Positions 26,829-36,092 of a DNA stretch of 64,000 bases are shown piece by piece; position 1 is the first letter of the stretch; every line of letters begins with the position of its first letter. The stretch is from contig CAADGV010000042.1 in the NCBI GenBank assembly GCA_900696645.1, positions 1 to 64,000 of the forward strand, given 5' to 3'. The DNA is from an uncultured Chlorobiota bacterium. GTDB taxonomy: Bacteria > Bacteroidota > Ignavibacteria > UBA10030 > UBA6906. Below the pieces are notes generated by a model that saw nothing but the letters and a program-made list of their open reading frames with translations, was not told the DNA's origin and searched no databases. The translations under genes were made by a program, and so were the position numbers.

Positions 26829-28289
26829 TCAGCGCCGCTTCGATCCCCCCATCAATCCGCCGAGAATTCCCCGCATCAACTGTCGCCCTGCCGAGCTTCC
26901 CATGGCGCGTAGCGTACTTTTTGCCACGGATTCAAACATGCTGTCGGGTTGGCGACCGCGCGGTTTCTCTTTTACTGCGGCCTGCCGTTGCGCCTCTGCC
27001 TGTACTTTCTCTTGCTCGAAGCGAGATGTGAGCAATTCGTATGCGGATTCACGATCAACTGTTTTCTCATAATGTCCTGCAACGATGGACCCGGCGATGA
27101 GGCTTTGCCGCTGACCCGCATCAATGGGCCCGATCCGGCTGTACGGCGGGCAGACGAATGCACGCTGCACAATGCCGGGCGTTCCCTTCTCATCTAAAAA
27201 GGAAACTAACGCCTCTCCGACGCCAAGCTCGGTAATCGCCTTCTCGACATCAAGTTCGGGATTTGTGCGGAACGTCTGTGCCGCCGATTTCACCGCTTTT
27301 TGATCGCGGGGCGTGAATGCGCGCAACGCATGCTGCACGCGGTTGCCGAGCTGGCCGAGAACAACGTCGGGTACATCAAGCGGATTTTGTGAAATGAAAT
27401 ACACCCCCACGCCTTTTGAGCGAACAAGACGGACGACTTGCTCGATTTTTTGTAAGAGCGTCGGTTGCGCGTCAGCGAACAGTAGGTGGGCTTCGTCGAA
27501 GAAGAAAACGAGCTTCGGCTTTTCCAAATCTCCCACTTCGGGCAAGCGTTCGAACAATTCCGAAAGCAGCCACAGAAGAAACGTCGCGTAGATCATCGGC
27601 GATTGCAACAACTTGTCGGCGGCAAGGATATTCACCATGCCGCGTCCTTTGCTGTCCGTTTGCATCAGGTCGTCGAGATCAAGCGCCGGCTCGCCAAAGA
27701 ATTTTTCGCCACCCTGCTGTTCAAGTTGCAGCAAGCCTCGTTGAACCGTGCCGATACTTGCCGCCGAAACGTTGCCGTACCGGGTTTTGAATTGCGATGC
27801 GTTATCGCCCACGTATTGCAGCATCGAGCGCAGGTCTTTCAGATCGAGGAGAAGCAGCCCCTCGTCATCGGCAATCTTGAACACCATGTTCAGCACGCCC
27901 GCTTGTGTTTCGTTCAGGTTCAGGAGGCGGCTGAAGAGCAGCGGCCCCATCTCCGAAACCGTCGCCCGCACCGGATGTCCCTGTTCGCCGAACACATCCC
28001 AGAACGTGACCGGCGAGCCTTCGAATTCAAATTCTCCCAATCCTAATTGTTGAATGCGCGCATCGACTTTCGCATTCCCGCCGCCTTTCTGGCTGATGCC
28101 GGAAAGATCTCCCTTCACATCGGCCATGAAGACGGGAACACCGATACGGCTGAAGCGCTCGGCCATCACTTGCAACGTCACGGTTTTGCCCGTGCCCGTC
28201 GCGCCTGCAACAAGTCCGTGCCGGTTTGCCATTTTGGGAAGAAGAAACAAGTCGCTGTCGCTTTTCGCGATAAGCATCGGGTCTGCCAT
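26829..28289 (-). CDS. HerA-like (DUF853/YjgR) ATPase
   Basis: The 486-residue product is a FtsK/HerA-superfamily P-loop ATPase of the YjgR type. It has Walker A GATGTGKT (29-36), [13 protein letters not shown] near 55, Walker [15 protein letters not shown], and an arginine-finger region [14 protein letters not shown]. The tail is Gln/Lys/Gly-rich. The family is widespread and its cellular role is not settled; DNA or protein translocation is inferred from HerA. It ends 86 bases from ppk2, convergent. Confidence 0.9.
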   Translation of the reverse strand: MADPMLIAKSDSDLFLLPKMANRHGLVAGATGTGKTVTLQVMAERFSRIGVPVFMADVKGDLSGISQKGGGNAKVDARIQQLGLGEFEFEGSPVTFWDVFGEQGHPVRATVSEMGPLLFSRLLNLNETQAGVLNMVFKIADDEGLLLLDLKDLRSMLQYVGDNASQFKTRYGNVSAASIGTVQRGLLQLEQQGGEKFFGEPALDLDDLMQTDSKGRGMVNILAADKLLQSPMIYATFLLWLLSELFERLPEVGDLEKPKLVFFFDEAHLLFADAQPTLLQKIEQVVRLVRSKGVGVYFISQNPLDVPDVVLGQLGNRVQHALRAFTPRDQKAVKSAAQTFRTNPELDVEKAITELGVGEALVSFLDEKGTPGIVQRAFVCPPYSRIGPIDAGQRQSLIAGSIVAGHYEKTVDRESAYELLTSRFEQEKVQAEAQRQAAVKEKPRGRQPDSMFESVAKSTLRAMGSSAGRQLMRGILGGLMGGSKRR

Positions 28290-28367
28290 GGAATCGCCTT
28301 TTCTGATGTGGTGAGGTGAAGAGATGTTTGATGGAAGATAGGAAGAGCGGACTTCAGATTCAAAATG

Positions 28368-28400
28368 AAAGGTGCCCTCACTGCACGTGAAGGCACCTTT
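28368..28400 (-). terminator. Terminator hairpin after the OmpA/TSP3 gene
   Basis: AAAGGTGCC (28368-28376) pairs with GGCACCTTT (28392-28400). The stem extends inward by TCAC/GTGA past one mismatch, with a 5-base loop. It lies just beyond the stop at 28419 on the minus strand, followed there by CATTTTG. The T-tract is interrupted but the stem is strong. Confidence 0.75.
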
Positions 28401-28418
28401 AATACCTCTGCTCTCGAG

Positions 28419-29939
28419 CTACTTTGTCCGGAAGAACTCGATGCGCCTGTTCTGGGATCTTCCCTCTGCGGTTCTGTTGTCGCCGATCGGGAAGCTCGGC
28501 CCGAAGCCGCGTGCCGTGATGCGCCATGACTCGATGCCTTTGAAAATCAGCCACGAACGAACTGCCTCGGCGCGGCGTTGCGAAAGCGTGTAGTTCAACG
28601 ACTCCGATCCGGTATTGTCGGTATAGCCGCGGATCTCGACCGAGATTTCTGGATTGTCTTTCATTGTCGCGAATGCGCGCATCAACGTCGGCTCCGATTC
28701 GGGTTCGATGGCCGATTTGCCTGTTCGGAATGTGATGCCCTCTAAAATAATCGCCTTGCCGACTTCGAGCGGTGGCGGCGGCTTCGGTATGTCATCATGC
28801 CTATCAAGCGGATTGGTGCCGCGGGCAACTTCCAGTCCGTCTTCAACTCCGCCGCCGTCAGTGTCGGGATTCAGCGGATTGGTGCCGCGAGCAATCTCAT
28901 CGGCATCAGTAAGTCCGTCACCGTCGGTATCGGCTTTCAGCGGATTTGTTTTGTATTTGAGAACTTCATCTCCGTCGGTGAGTCCGTCGCCGTCGGTATC
29001 GGCTTTGAACGGATCGGTGTTGTAACGGAAGATCTCGTCTCCATCGCTAAGCCCGTCGCCGTCGGTATCGGCTTTGTTGGGATTGGTTTTGTAGATCAGA
29101 ATTTCGTCGCCGTCACGAATCCCGTCACCGTCGCTGTCCGCTTTACGGGGATCGGTCGTATACAGCTTCAGTTCCTCGCCGTCGAGCAGGCCATCGCCGT
29201 CCGTGTCGGGATTGTCGGGGTCGGTGCCGAACTTCCTCTCTTCAGCAAGTGTCAAACCGTCGGCATCATCATCGTCGTAGTTGCTGCTGCCGAAAAAGAA
29301 CATCAGCCCCGCTTTCGCTGTCGGATACCAATCAAGAGCAATCACTGTTTTGTCCGCCACATCCCGCTTCAAAGCATCGGTGAGGTCGTCCATGATTCGG
29401 ACGCCGAGATCGAGTGTGAAGCCGACATATTTCGAAAACATCGCGTCGAGCCCGAAGCCGGCGGGAATATGATACGTTGTGTAGTTCTTGTCGTCAGGAT
29501 AGAAGATGTCGCCGGAGACCTTGCGCTTGTACCGGTACACGCCCCCGCCGATATAGGCGTACGGCGTGACAAAGCTTCCCGATATGAAATGAAACCATGC
29601 GACAAGATCCGCCGAAAATCCTTTGGCCTCCACGTAGTCGTATTGCAAAGGCGTGTTGCCCGTAAGGTCGAGGCTGCGTTGCCGGGCCTGCAGTACGTCG
29701 TATCCTCCCATCATACCGAGAGAGAACACATTGGTGAACGAATATCTCACAAACACATCGCCGCCGCCGGAAACCTGCCGTCTTTCGAAATCATTAATCC
29801 ACAGATTCGAGCCGCCGCGCATACCGAACGAGAAGCGGCCATCACGATTGAATGTTTGTTGCGGAAGAATTCTCTTCAACTGAGCTATGCCGGCATCCGA
29901 GACGGCAACAAGCAGAAGTACCAAAAGCATTTTTTTCAT
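28419..29939 (-). CDS. OmpA-family protein with thrombospondin type 3 repeats
   Basis: ATG 29939 (AAGGGGC upstream) gives 506 residues. They include a signal peptide ending DAGIAQ and an N-terminal beta barrel of about 200 residues. Then come seven or so calcium-binding TSP3 repeats (DTDGDGLSDGDE type, 22-23 residues each), a proline linker, and a C-terminal OmpA domain (TFRTGKSAI, RGYTDNTGS, LSQRRAEAVRSWL, NRRIEFFRTK) that binds peptidoglycan. It probably ties the outer membrane to the wall, with the Asp-rich repeats as a Ca2+-stiffened stalk. A terminator follows. Confidence 0.93.
   Translation of the reverse strand: MKKMLLVLLLVAVSDAGIAQLKRILPQQTFNRDGRFSFGMRGGSNLWINDFERRQVSGGGDVFVRYSFTNVFSLGMMGGYDVLQARQRSLDLTGNTPLQYDYVEAKGFSADLVAWFHFISGSFVTPYAYIGGGVYRYKRKVSGDIFYPDDKNYTTYHIPAGFGLDAMFSKYVGFTLDLGVRIMDDLTDALKRDVADKTVIALDWYPTAKAGLMFFFGSSNYDDDDADGLTLAEERKFGTDPDNPDTDGDGLLDGEELKLYTTDPRKADSDGDGIRDGDEILIYKTNPNKADTDGDGLSDGDEIFRYNTDPFKADTDGDGLTDGDEVLKYKTNPLKADTDGDGLTDADEIARGTNPLNPDTDGGGVEDGLEVARGTNPLDRHDDIPKPPPPLEVGKAIILEGITFRTGKSAIEPESEPTLMRAFATMKDNPEISVEIRGYTDNTGSESLNYTLSQRRAEAVRSWLIFKGIESWRITARGFGPSFPIGDNRTAEGRSQNRRIEFFRTK
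28800..29268 (-). repeat. Tandem TSP3-coding repeat, ~69-bp units
   Basis: Six to seven imperfect units of 66-69 bp encode the Asp/Gly-rich calcium loops of the OmpA-type protein. GTCGCCGTCGGTATCGGC-like cores recur about every 69 bases. The last unit on the coding strand is altered (DTDGGGVEDG). This is a coding tandem repeat, not a CRISPR array. Confidence 0.85.
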
Positions 29940-30134
29940 AGCGCCCCTTTTCTCTTGTGCTACAATGCAAGAAGGGTTGCCCGAAAGCCTCCCCGGAAAC
30001 AATGAAGCATGCCCCACACCCCCGCTTCCTTCCCCCCGGTATGGTAGGTGATGAAATATATTTGTTCATGCGGTGATTCACAACACCAGCCGGCGGCAGA
30101 AGGGCGAAATTCAGCAACGATTTTCCCCGTCAGG

Positions 30135-30605
30135 ATGAAATTTTCTTTATCTTCTTCCATGCCTGTGCATCCAAAATCCCGTTCATATTTGCTCGTCGCG
30201 CTGCAACTGCTGTGCATTGCGTTGTTTGCTGTGTCGGGACATGTCGTGGCGCGCAATCCCTTCTTTCTTATCATGGAGGCGGGAGCTTTGGGATTGGGAG
30301 TGTGGGCAATTGCCACACTGAGATTGGGCAAATTCAACATTACGCCGGATGTTCCCGCTCACGCGGAGATGATCGAGCGGGGCCCATACAGACTCATTCG
30401 GCACCCGATGTACACATCACTGATTGTCGGCGCGGGCGCGCTTGTTGCGGATGACTTCAGTTGGTTGAGATGTGGTTTGTGGATTGCTCTGGCCGCTGTA
30501 CTTCTTGCGAAGCTTCACTACGAGGAACAACTGCTGCAGGCGGCCTTTTCCCGGTATGCCGATTACGCAAAGCGGACGTACAGATTGATTCCGTTCATGT
30601 ATTAG
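30135..30605 (+). CDS. Isoprenylcysteine methyltransferase-like integral membrane protein
   Basis: The start is uncertain; I use ATG 30135, leaving about 195 bases to the divergent OmpA gene. The product of about 156 residues has four hydrophobic helices. It carries the ICMT/PEMT signature: ERGPYRLIRHPMYTS for AdoMet binding, then LLAKLHYEEQLLQAAFSRYADYAKRTYRLIPFMY with the conserved EE and YxxY elements. Bacterial members methylate small or lipid-like substrates, largely unidentified. The 3' end overlaps the DUF309 gene tail-to-tail by 11 bases. Confidence 0.85.
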   Translation: MKFSLSSSMPVHPKSRSYLLVALQLLCIALFAVSGHVVARNPFFLIMEAGALGLGVWAIATLRLGKFNITPDVPAHAEMIERGPYRLIRHPMYTSLIVGAGALVADDFSWLRCGLWIALAAVLLAKLHYEEQLLQAAFSRYADYAKRTYRLIPFMY

Positions 30606-31035
30606 AACGGCGAAAAGCCACTATCGGAAGAACGGAGGGATCACAGTCAGAGAGATTGTCGGCACCGACACGCCGGACTTCAGCCCGCGCACGGTCGATT
30701 GCCTGAAGCAAATCGCTCACTTTCACTCCAAGAAAGAAAGAAGGAAAGAGTCTCAGCTTTTCTTCCGCCTTCTCGAAGTTTCTCATCATGCCGCCGTACC
30801 GTTTCTTCACGACGAGAAGATGGTATGCCGCCGCAAGCTGAATGATGCCCTGAAAGAAAATCCGGCTTTCCTCCGGCCGTCGCCTCCAGACATTCTCCCA
30901 CGCTTCATGCGCATGCCAGAATTGCCGCTCGTTGAACAACCGCCAACCTTCTTCGTACTCGCGCCAGTCTTCGGTGGAAAGCGCGGGCTCTGAAAGCAAT
31001 GCTACATCTATCTCGCTGGCGGATTTCTTTCTCAT
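30595..31035 (-). CDS. DUF309 domain protein
   Basis: The 146-residue product has the DUF309 helical core: EGWRLFNERQFWHAHEAWENVW, then QGIIQLAAAYHLL and a C-terminal helix. The conserved Trp, His and Glu in HAHEAWE define the family, whose biochemical role is unknown. It follows the SDR gene by 3 bases on the minus strand, so it is probably co-transcribed with the SDR and the metallo-hydrolase upstream. Confidence 0.85.
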   Translation of the reverse strand: MRKKSASEIDVALLSEPALSTEDWREYEEGWRLFNERQFWHAHEAWENVWRRRPEESRIFFQGIIQLAAAYHLLVVKKRYGGMMRNFEKAEEKLRLFPSFFLGVKVSDLLQAIDRARAEVRRVGADNLSDCDPSVLPIVAFRRSNT

Positions 31036-31038
31036 CCA

Positions 31039-31911
31039 TCACCCTGACTTCTTCAACCGTTCGTACACCTCCCGCTCGCCCAACACTACAGGAATCATAT
31101 GCCGCTCGGCTTCTTCCCGACTCCGCGTTGCCAGCTCGACAAATTCCTTCGCTCCCTTTTGTGTGTAGACTTCAGCAACGGGATTCCTGATACATTCGAG
31201 AATTCTCTCTGCAACAGTCTCAGAAGAGATTACTCCTTCGATTTGAGGGAGAGGAATGTCGCGCTCTGCGGCAATCTTCTTTATTATCGGGCCCGATTCC
31301 GAGAACATCGGCAGCATTGAGCCGCCTTCGGTGACGTTTGCCCAATCTGTTTTCACGCCCGCGGGACACACAACTGTTGCATGAATTCCGGTTTCAAGAA
31401 GTTCCTGCCTCAACGCCATCGTGAAACCGACGACAGCATGTTTCGCCGCGACGTAGGCACTGTTGTAAGGATAGCCCAACTTTCCCGCCATGCTCGCAAT
31501 GTTGATGATGTGCCCGCTCCCCTGCTGCTTCATCTGCTTCAGCGCCGGACGGACAGTGTACCAGAGAGAGTAGACATTCAGCTTGAACATGCTTTGAATC
31601 ATCTCGTCGGTTGTATCCTCGACGTTTGCGAAGTGGCCGCGGCCGGCGTTGTTGACGAGAATGTCGATACGCTTGAGATCTTCGACTGTTTGATGGACAA
31701 GATATTCGGCTTCGGCTTTGACTGTAACGTCGGTTGGATGAACAACGGCTTTTCCTCCCGCCGATATGATGATTTGCGCAAGCTCGTACAGTTTGTCAAT
31801 GCGACGGGCGGCAAGAACTACAGTCGCCCCTTCGCGGGCAAGAACCTGCGCAAGCGCCGCACCGATGCCCGATGAGGCTCCGGTGACAATCGCGACTTTG
31901 TCGGTTAGCAT
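31039..31911 (-). CDS. Short-chain dehydrogenase/reductase
   Basis: The 290-residue classical SDR starts at ATG 31911; the longer frame runs into the upstream gene. It has TGASSGIG (10-17) for cofactor binding, AARRIDKL suggesting NADP(H) preference (Arg after the second strand), and VNNAGRG. The catalytic Tyr-x-x-x-Lys is in SAYVAAK, preceded by NIASMAG. The substrate is unknown. It lies 5 bases after the MBL-fold gene stop and 3 bases before the DUF309 gene. Confidence 0.92.
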   Translation of the reverse strand: MLTDKVAIVTGASSGIGAALAQVLAREGATVVLAARRIDKLYELAQIIISAGGKAVVHPTDVTVKAEAEYLVHQTVEDLKRIDILVNNAGRGHFANVEDTTDEMIQSMFKLNVYSLWYTVRPALKQMKQQGSGHIINIASMAGKLGYPYNSAYVAAKHAVVGFTMALRQELLETGIHATVVCPAGVKTDWANVTEGGSMLPMFSESGPIIKKIAAERDIPLPQIEGVISSETVAERILECIRNPVAEVYTQKGAKEFVELATRSREEAERHMIPVVLGEREVYERLKKSG

Positions 31912-31916
31912 ATACT

Positions 31917-32906
31917 CTATTCTGATGAAATTGTGGTTGCTGAAGACGTTGCAGGAACGGCCGTCCGCGGAAGCGTCCACGTTTGCCCGACGCTTTCCAG
32001 TACAATTCGTTCGGGATCCTGTGATGCTGCTTCCTTCAAACGCTGCATCGGCTCGGCTGTTGGTTCTTCACTTTGAATGAATGTGTTCCAATGAATCGGC
32101 AGAACATAGCGCGCATTCATGTGTCCCGCCATTTCAAGCGCCTGCTCGGGTGTGCAGTGATTGCGAATCCACGGATCGTAAGCGCCGATCGGCATCATGG
32201 CAACTTCGATCGGGATGTTCCTATCCCCCACCCGCTTGAAGAACTCATGATACGACGTGTCTCCGCCGAAGATGATATGTTTTCCGTTCTTTGAAAGGAG
32301 ATACGCATTGTAGCTTCTGCCGTCATGATAGCCCCGCGAACGATCCTCTTCCCACGGAAACCGCCAGCCGAAATGTTTCACTTCGAGTGCCTCGACACGA
32401 ACATCGCCAATCTGCGCCCACTGACCCCAATCCAACTGATATACTTTCTCGAATTCAAAATCCTCCACAACGTCGTATGTATTCTGCGCAATTACCATCG
32501 GGATGTTGCGGCTGAACTTTCTGATGGTCGGAGTATCAAGATGATCCATGTGTGCATGCGACAGCAGAATCAGATCGATGGGGGGAAGTTCGTCCATACT
32601 GAGCGCAGGATAGACGAGTCTCTTCGGGCCGATAGTGAAAAGATTGGCAACATTAAGTCCAACGCGATCCGAAAACACCGGGTCGGTGATGATGTTCGTG
32701 CCGTAGAAATTGATGAGGACGGTTGCATGCCCGATCCACGCCGCCGTGATAGTATCGTTGCTCCACGAATGCGGCTCCGGCTTGAAGTGCGGAAACGCAA
32801 TCGGCTCGTCGTTGGCAAACATTGCCGGAGCGGCAAGCAGACTCAATCCTAACGATTTGACAAATGATCTACGGGATGACAAAGACAAGTCCTTCTTATT
32901 CGACAA
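31917..32906 (-). CDS. Tat-exported metallo-beta-lactamase-fold hydrolase
   Basis: The 329-residue product starts with a twin-arginine signal (SRRSFVKSLG, residues 11-20), so it is probably exported folded. The MBL core has IGHATVLINFYG and the metal motif SHAHMDH (His117, His119, Asp121, His122), then HFGWRFPW, FGGDTSYHEFF and PIHWNTF. These are the layout of the UlaG/NAPE-PLD-like branch, in which members act on phosphodiesters or lactones. The substrate is unknown. It leads the operon with the SDR and DUF309 genes. Confidence 0.9.
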   Translation of the reverse strand: MSNKKDLSLSSRRSFVKSLGLSLLAAPAMFANDEPIAFPHFKPEPHSWSNDTITAAWIGHATVLINFYGTNIITDPVFSDRVGLNVANLFTIGPKRLVYPALSMDELPPIDLILLSHAHMDHLDTPTIRKFSRNIPMVIAQNTYDVVEDFEFEKVYQLDWGQWAQIGDVRVEALEVKHFGWRFPWEEDRSRGYHDGRSYNAYLLSKNGKHIIFGGDTSYHEFFKRVGDRNIPIEVAMMPIGAYDPWIRNHCTPEQALEMAGHMNARYVLPIHWNTFIQSEEPTAEPMQRLKEAASQDPERIVLESVGQTWTLPRTAVPATSSATTISSE

Positions 32907-32958
32907 GCTCTTTCATTCTAACACATTCGGGGGCGGGATGATTCCGCCGGGATGCGAC

Positions 32959-34224
32959 TTAATCACTCTGCGAAGCAAGCCAATCCGTTGCCGCCGTTTC
33001 CCCAGCGACGAAACCGGTTGAAAACGCCGCCTGCAAATTGTAGCCGCCAACCGGGCCTGCAATATCGAGAACTTCGCCGCAAAGGTACAGTCCTTTCACC
33101 TTTCTCGACCGCATCGATTTCGGGTCGACTTCATCCAGCGCTACGCCCCCTGCCGTAACCTCGCCGCGTTCGATGTTGATGGCCGAGACGTTGCCGAGTT
33201 TCCAATCCTTCAGAAGCTGTACGATTTTTCGGCGTTCCTCTCTTGTCAGCACGTGCCCCCGCTTTGCAGCATCAACCCCGACAGATTGCAGCACCGCAGG
33301 GACAAGTCTGTTGGGCAACCACGATTCGAGCAGGGAGGAGATCATTCGATCACGCTTCGAGAGAACGAGCCTGTTCAACTCATCATCGACTTGATTAAAA
33401 TTCTTTTGGGGGAAGAAATCAAACCGCAACTCCACATCGTGCGATTGCATAGCCTCTGCCGCAACGCGGCTGACTTCGAGAGCCGCCGGACCCGTTATCC
33501 CTTCATGAGAAAAGAGAATGTCGTCGCGCCATTCCGTCAGCTTTCTGCCGTCGGCGAACACCATCAGGCAACCGCCGCGCAAAGCAACGCCGCGCCAATC
33601 CGACAGAAGTTTCGGCTCAACTCCGATTGGCGCAAGGGCAGGACGAACGGGTACGATCGTGTGTCCGAGTGCCCGCGCCCATTCAAAGCCGTCGCCTGTT
33701 GTTCCGGTTTTAGGATATGATGAGCCTCCTGTCGCAATAATGATATGCTCTGAATCCATCGTTTCGTTCCCAATCCTCAACCCTCGAACCGAATCTTCTC
33801 TCCGAAGAACTTCGGAGGCTCTTGCCTTCACCCTCACCTCAACTCCTGCTTTCTTCAGGTATCCCGCGAGCGCGTTCACCACATCATCCGCGTTGCCGCT
33901 GACGGGAAAGACTCTGCCGTTGGGACGAATGTACGTTGTAACTCCTGCATCCTCCATCATTCTTACAATATCGTCGTTGGAGAATTTATAGAAGGAAGGT
34001 TTGAGAAAGCGCGCCTCGTGCGGAACGAACGCCGCCCTGACCTCCTCCATCGGGCCGGCGTGCGTGATATTGCATTTGCCGCCGCCGGAAATAAGAAGCT
34101 TGATGCCTAACTTGTTGTTCCGTTCAAGAAGAAGAACGCGGGCGCCGTGCGATGCGGCTTTCCACGCTGCAATGATTCCCGCCGCGCCGCCGCCAATAAC
34201 GATGATAGGATGGTGTTGAGACAT
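32959..34224 (-). CDS. HI0933-family NAD(P)/FAD-dependent flavoprotein
   Basis: The 421-residue product has the FAD dinucleotide fold IVIGGGAAGIIAAW, the family signature KLLISGGGKCNITH, IIATGGSSYPKTGTTGDG, and a C-terminal FAD contact GLYLCGEVLDIAGPVGGYNLQAAF. The family (HI0933, related to BaiN) is widespread and has no settled physiological reaction; some are linked to steroid or ribonucleotide chemistry. The start ATG 34224 is 112 bases from the divergent CDF gene. Confidence 0.92.
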   Translation of the reverse strand: MSQHHPIIVIGGGAAGIIAAWKAASHGARVLLLERNNKLGIKLLISGGGKCNITHAGPMEEVRAAFVPHEARFLKPSFYKFSNDDIVRMMEDAGVTTYIRPNGRVFPVSGNADDVVNALAGYLKKAGVEVRVKARASEVLRREDSVRGLRIGNETMDSEHIIIATGGSSYPKTGTTGDGFEWARALGHTIVPVRPALAPIGVEPKLLSDWRGVALRGGCLMVFADGRKLTEWRDDILFSHEGITGPAALEVSRVAAEAMQSHDVELRFDFFPQKNFNQVDDELNRLVLSKRDRMISSLLESWLPNRLVPAVLQSVGVDAAKRGHVLTREERRKIVQLLKDWKLGNVSAINIERGEVTAGGVALDEVDPKSMRSRKVKGLYLCGEVLDIAGPVGGYNLQAAFSTGFVAGETAATDWLASQSD

Positions 34225-34336
34225 GCGACAAATTACGGAAGCGAAACGAAAAGTCCAAGAAATAGAACTGCGGAGATGCGAGGGACAATCTTCTTTCCTC
34301 TTTTCTCACTATCTTAGATTCAAGGATCATATTCGG

Positions 34337-35329
34337 ATGCAAACGGTTAACAACGACTATCAGCTTAAGAAGCAGGCCGCAATAATCTCGCTAAGCGTCG
34401 GCGGGCTGATGCTCGTCATGAAAACCGCGGCGTACTTCATCACAAACTCGGCTGCAATTCTCTCCGACGCGCTGGAATCTATTGTGCACATTGCCGCAAC
34501 GTCGATGGCGTTCTACAGCATCATCCTCAGTTCGCGCCCCGCAGATAAGTCCCACCCGTACGGACACGGAAAAGTGGAGTTCTTCTCCGCCGGCATCGAA
34601 GGCGGGTTGATTGTTGTTGCTGCGTTTGCCATCATCTATGAGGCCGTACGCGGCATCATTTTCGGGCGCGAGCTTGTGCAGCTTGATACCGGCATGCTGC
34701 TGACTCTCGGCGCCGCTGTTATCAATCTCGTGCTCGGCTGGTTTCTTATCCGGCGGGGAAGAAAAACCAAATCGATCACGCTTGTTGCCGACGGCAAGCA
34801 TGTGCTGACCGATTCGTGGACAAGCTTCGGCGTTGTGGCGGGATTGTTGCTGGTTCGGTTTACAGGCATTGAGTTGCTTGATCCTCTCGTCGCAATCGCC
34901 GTCGCCGTCAACATTCTCGTCTCGGGCTACAAACTGATGCGGGTTTCGGTGGGAGGATTGATGGATGAATCCGACGCCGAAACGCTGGACCGGGTTGTCG
35001 AAATTATCAACAAGAACCGTACACCGGAGTGGATTACTGTGCATCTACTGCGTGTGATGCGCTCGGGACAAATGCACCACGTCGATTTCCATCTTACCGT
35101 TCCTTTCTACTGGACTGTTGCAAAGTCGGAAACGTTCCAGCATGCGATACAGAAAACTCTGACAGAAGGGCTGGAGAATCATGCGCAGGTGTTGATTCAC
35201 CTCGACCCGTGCCTCCCGTCATGTTGCCGCATGTGCAGCGTTCCGTCATGCCCCGAACGTTCGGCACAGCACGAACAGTCAACCGCGTGGGATGTAGCCG
35301 CTCTGACTGACCGCCCGCCTTATCAGTAG
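34337..35329 (+). CDS. Cation diffusion facilitator with Cys-rich tail
   Basis: ATG 34337 (AAGGA at 34322-34326) gives 330 residues. There are six membrane helices, with metal-site residues in SDALESIVH (TM2) and ADGKHVLTDSW (HxxxD, TM5), then a cytoplasmic domain ending in a cysteine cluster. The last 35 residues hold five Cys in LPSCCRMCSVPSCPER, which most family members lack. It probably exports Zn2+, Fe2+ or another divalent cation; the tail may bind soft metal ions (inference). Confidence 0.92.
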   Translation: MQTVNNDYQLKKQAAIISLSVGGLMLVMKTAAYFITNSAAILSDALESIVHIAATSMAFYSIILSSRPADKSHPYGHGKVEFFSAGIEGGLIVVAAFAIIYEAVRGIIFGRELVQLDTGMLLTLGAAVINLVLGWFLIRRGRKTKSITLVADGKHVLTDSWTSFGVVAGLLLVRFTGIELLDPLVAIAVAVNILVSGYKLMRVSVGGLMDESDAETLDRVVEIINKNRTPEWITVHLLRVMRSGQMHHVDFHLTVPFYWTVAKSETFQHAIQKTLTEGLENHAQVLIHLDPCLPSCCRMCSVPSCPERSAQHEQSTAWDVAALTDRPPYQ

Positions 35330-35455
35330 CAGATGTGCTTGGCATCATCTCCGCTCATCATTCCTCTCGGTATGATGTGTCACCGGCCTCTGTTCACACA
35401 GGGTTCGCCGGCTGAAGCAGAATACCGATGTGCCACCGTTTGCATGTACCGGATC

Positions 35456-36001
35456 ATGGATACCCGCGTCACCCGTCTGATTACCGAAGCTGAACAGTTC
35501 ATCGAATCGCGCATGTACGGCGATGCGCTCGACCTGCTTGCCGATGCCGAACTGATCGAACCGGACAATAAGTCGATTCATCTCATCCGCGAGCTTGTGC
35601 GGAGTCTGCAACCCGAAAACGAGAAGCCCTCCGCGCTGAAGAGGCTTTTCACGTTTACAACACAGGCACGCGAGCCGGAAGAGCCCCCCGGCAGCCGGGA
35701 AGAACAGGAGCGCACGATTCAGAAGCGTGTCAGGAATCTGATTGTGACTGCAGAACATTTTCTTTCACGCGGGGCGGTTGACAATGCGTTCGAGTCCCTG
35801 ATGCGCGCCTACCTGCTCGATCCCCTCTCACCGGAAGTACTCGAATGCGAACGTCGGGTCCTTCCCGTATGGCAGAAACTGCACGGAACATCCACCCCGA
35901 AACCTCACGCGGAATGGCGCATCCGCAGCGGAGCGCCCAACACGCGGCAATCCCGCGGCACATTGTTCGAACGGCTTCGGGCGGGGAAACTGCTCGGCTG
36001 A
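35456..36001 (+). CDS. Hypothetical TPR-like helical protein
   Basis: The start is uncertain; ATG 35456 gives 181 residues. The N-terminal part (TRLITEAEQFIESRMYGDAL, then DLLADAELIEPDN) and a second similar part (NLIVTAEHFLSRGAVDNAFESLMRAYLLDP) look like two degenerate tetratricopeptide helical hairpins joined by a polar linker. There is no signal peptide, so it is likely a cytoplasmic protein-interaction module. A terminator overlaps its stop codon. Confidence 0.65.
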   Translation: MDTRVTRLITEAEQFIESRMYGDALDLLADAELIEPDNKSIHLIRELVRSLQPENEKPSALKRLFTFTTQAREPEEPPGSREEQERTIQKRVRNLIVTAEHFLSRGAVDNAFESLMRAYLLDPLSPEVLECERRVLPVWQKLHGTSTPKPHAEWRIRSGAPNTRQSRGTLFERLRAGKLLG

Positions 36002-36019
36002 TTCAAGTCAGCCGTTTTT
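35995..36019 (+). terminator. Rho-independent terminator overlapping the stop codon
   Basis: CGGCTGA (35995-36001) pairs with TCAGCCG (36008-36014) over a 6-base loop and is followed by TTTTT. The stem contains the TGA stop of the TPR-like gene. It separates that gene from the DUF5686 gene. Confidence 0.82.
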
Positions 36020-36092
36020 ATGGTGTGAGACGGGGAAACTTTGATTTCCGCTTTTCGTATCTTCTCCTGTCAATCTTCATCCCCTATCCGAT

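Noticed and set aside
28800-29268. Regular short DNA repeats that look CRISPR-like
   Set aside because: They are in frame inside the OmpA gene, encode calcium-binding TSP3 loops and have no unique spacers.
28797-30005. A 402-codon open frame opposite the OmpA gene with Val/Ile/Gly repeats
   Set aside because: The repeat pattern is the antisense of the TSP3 repeats, with no independent start signal.
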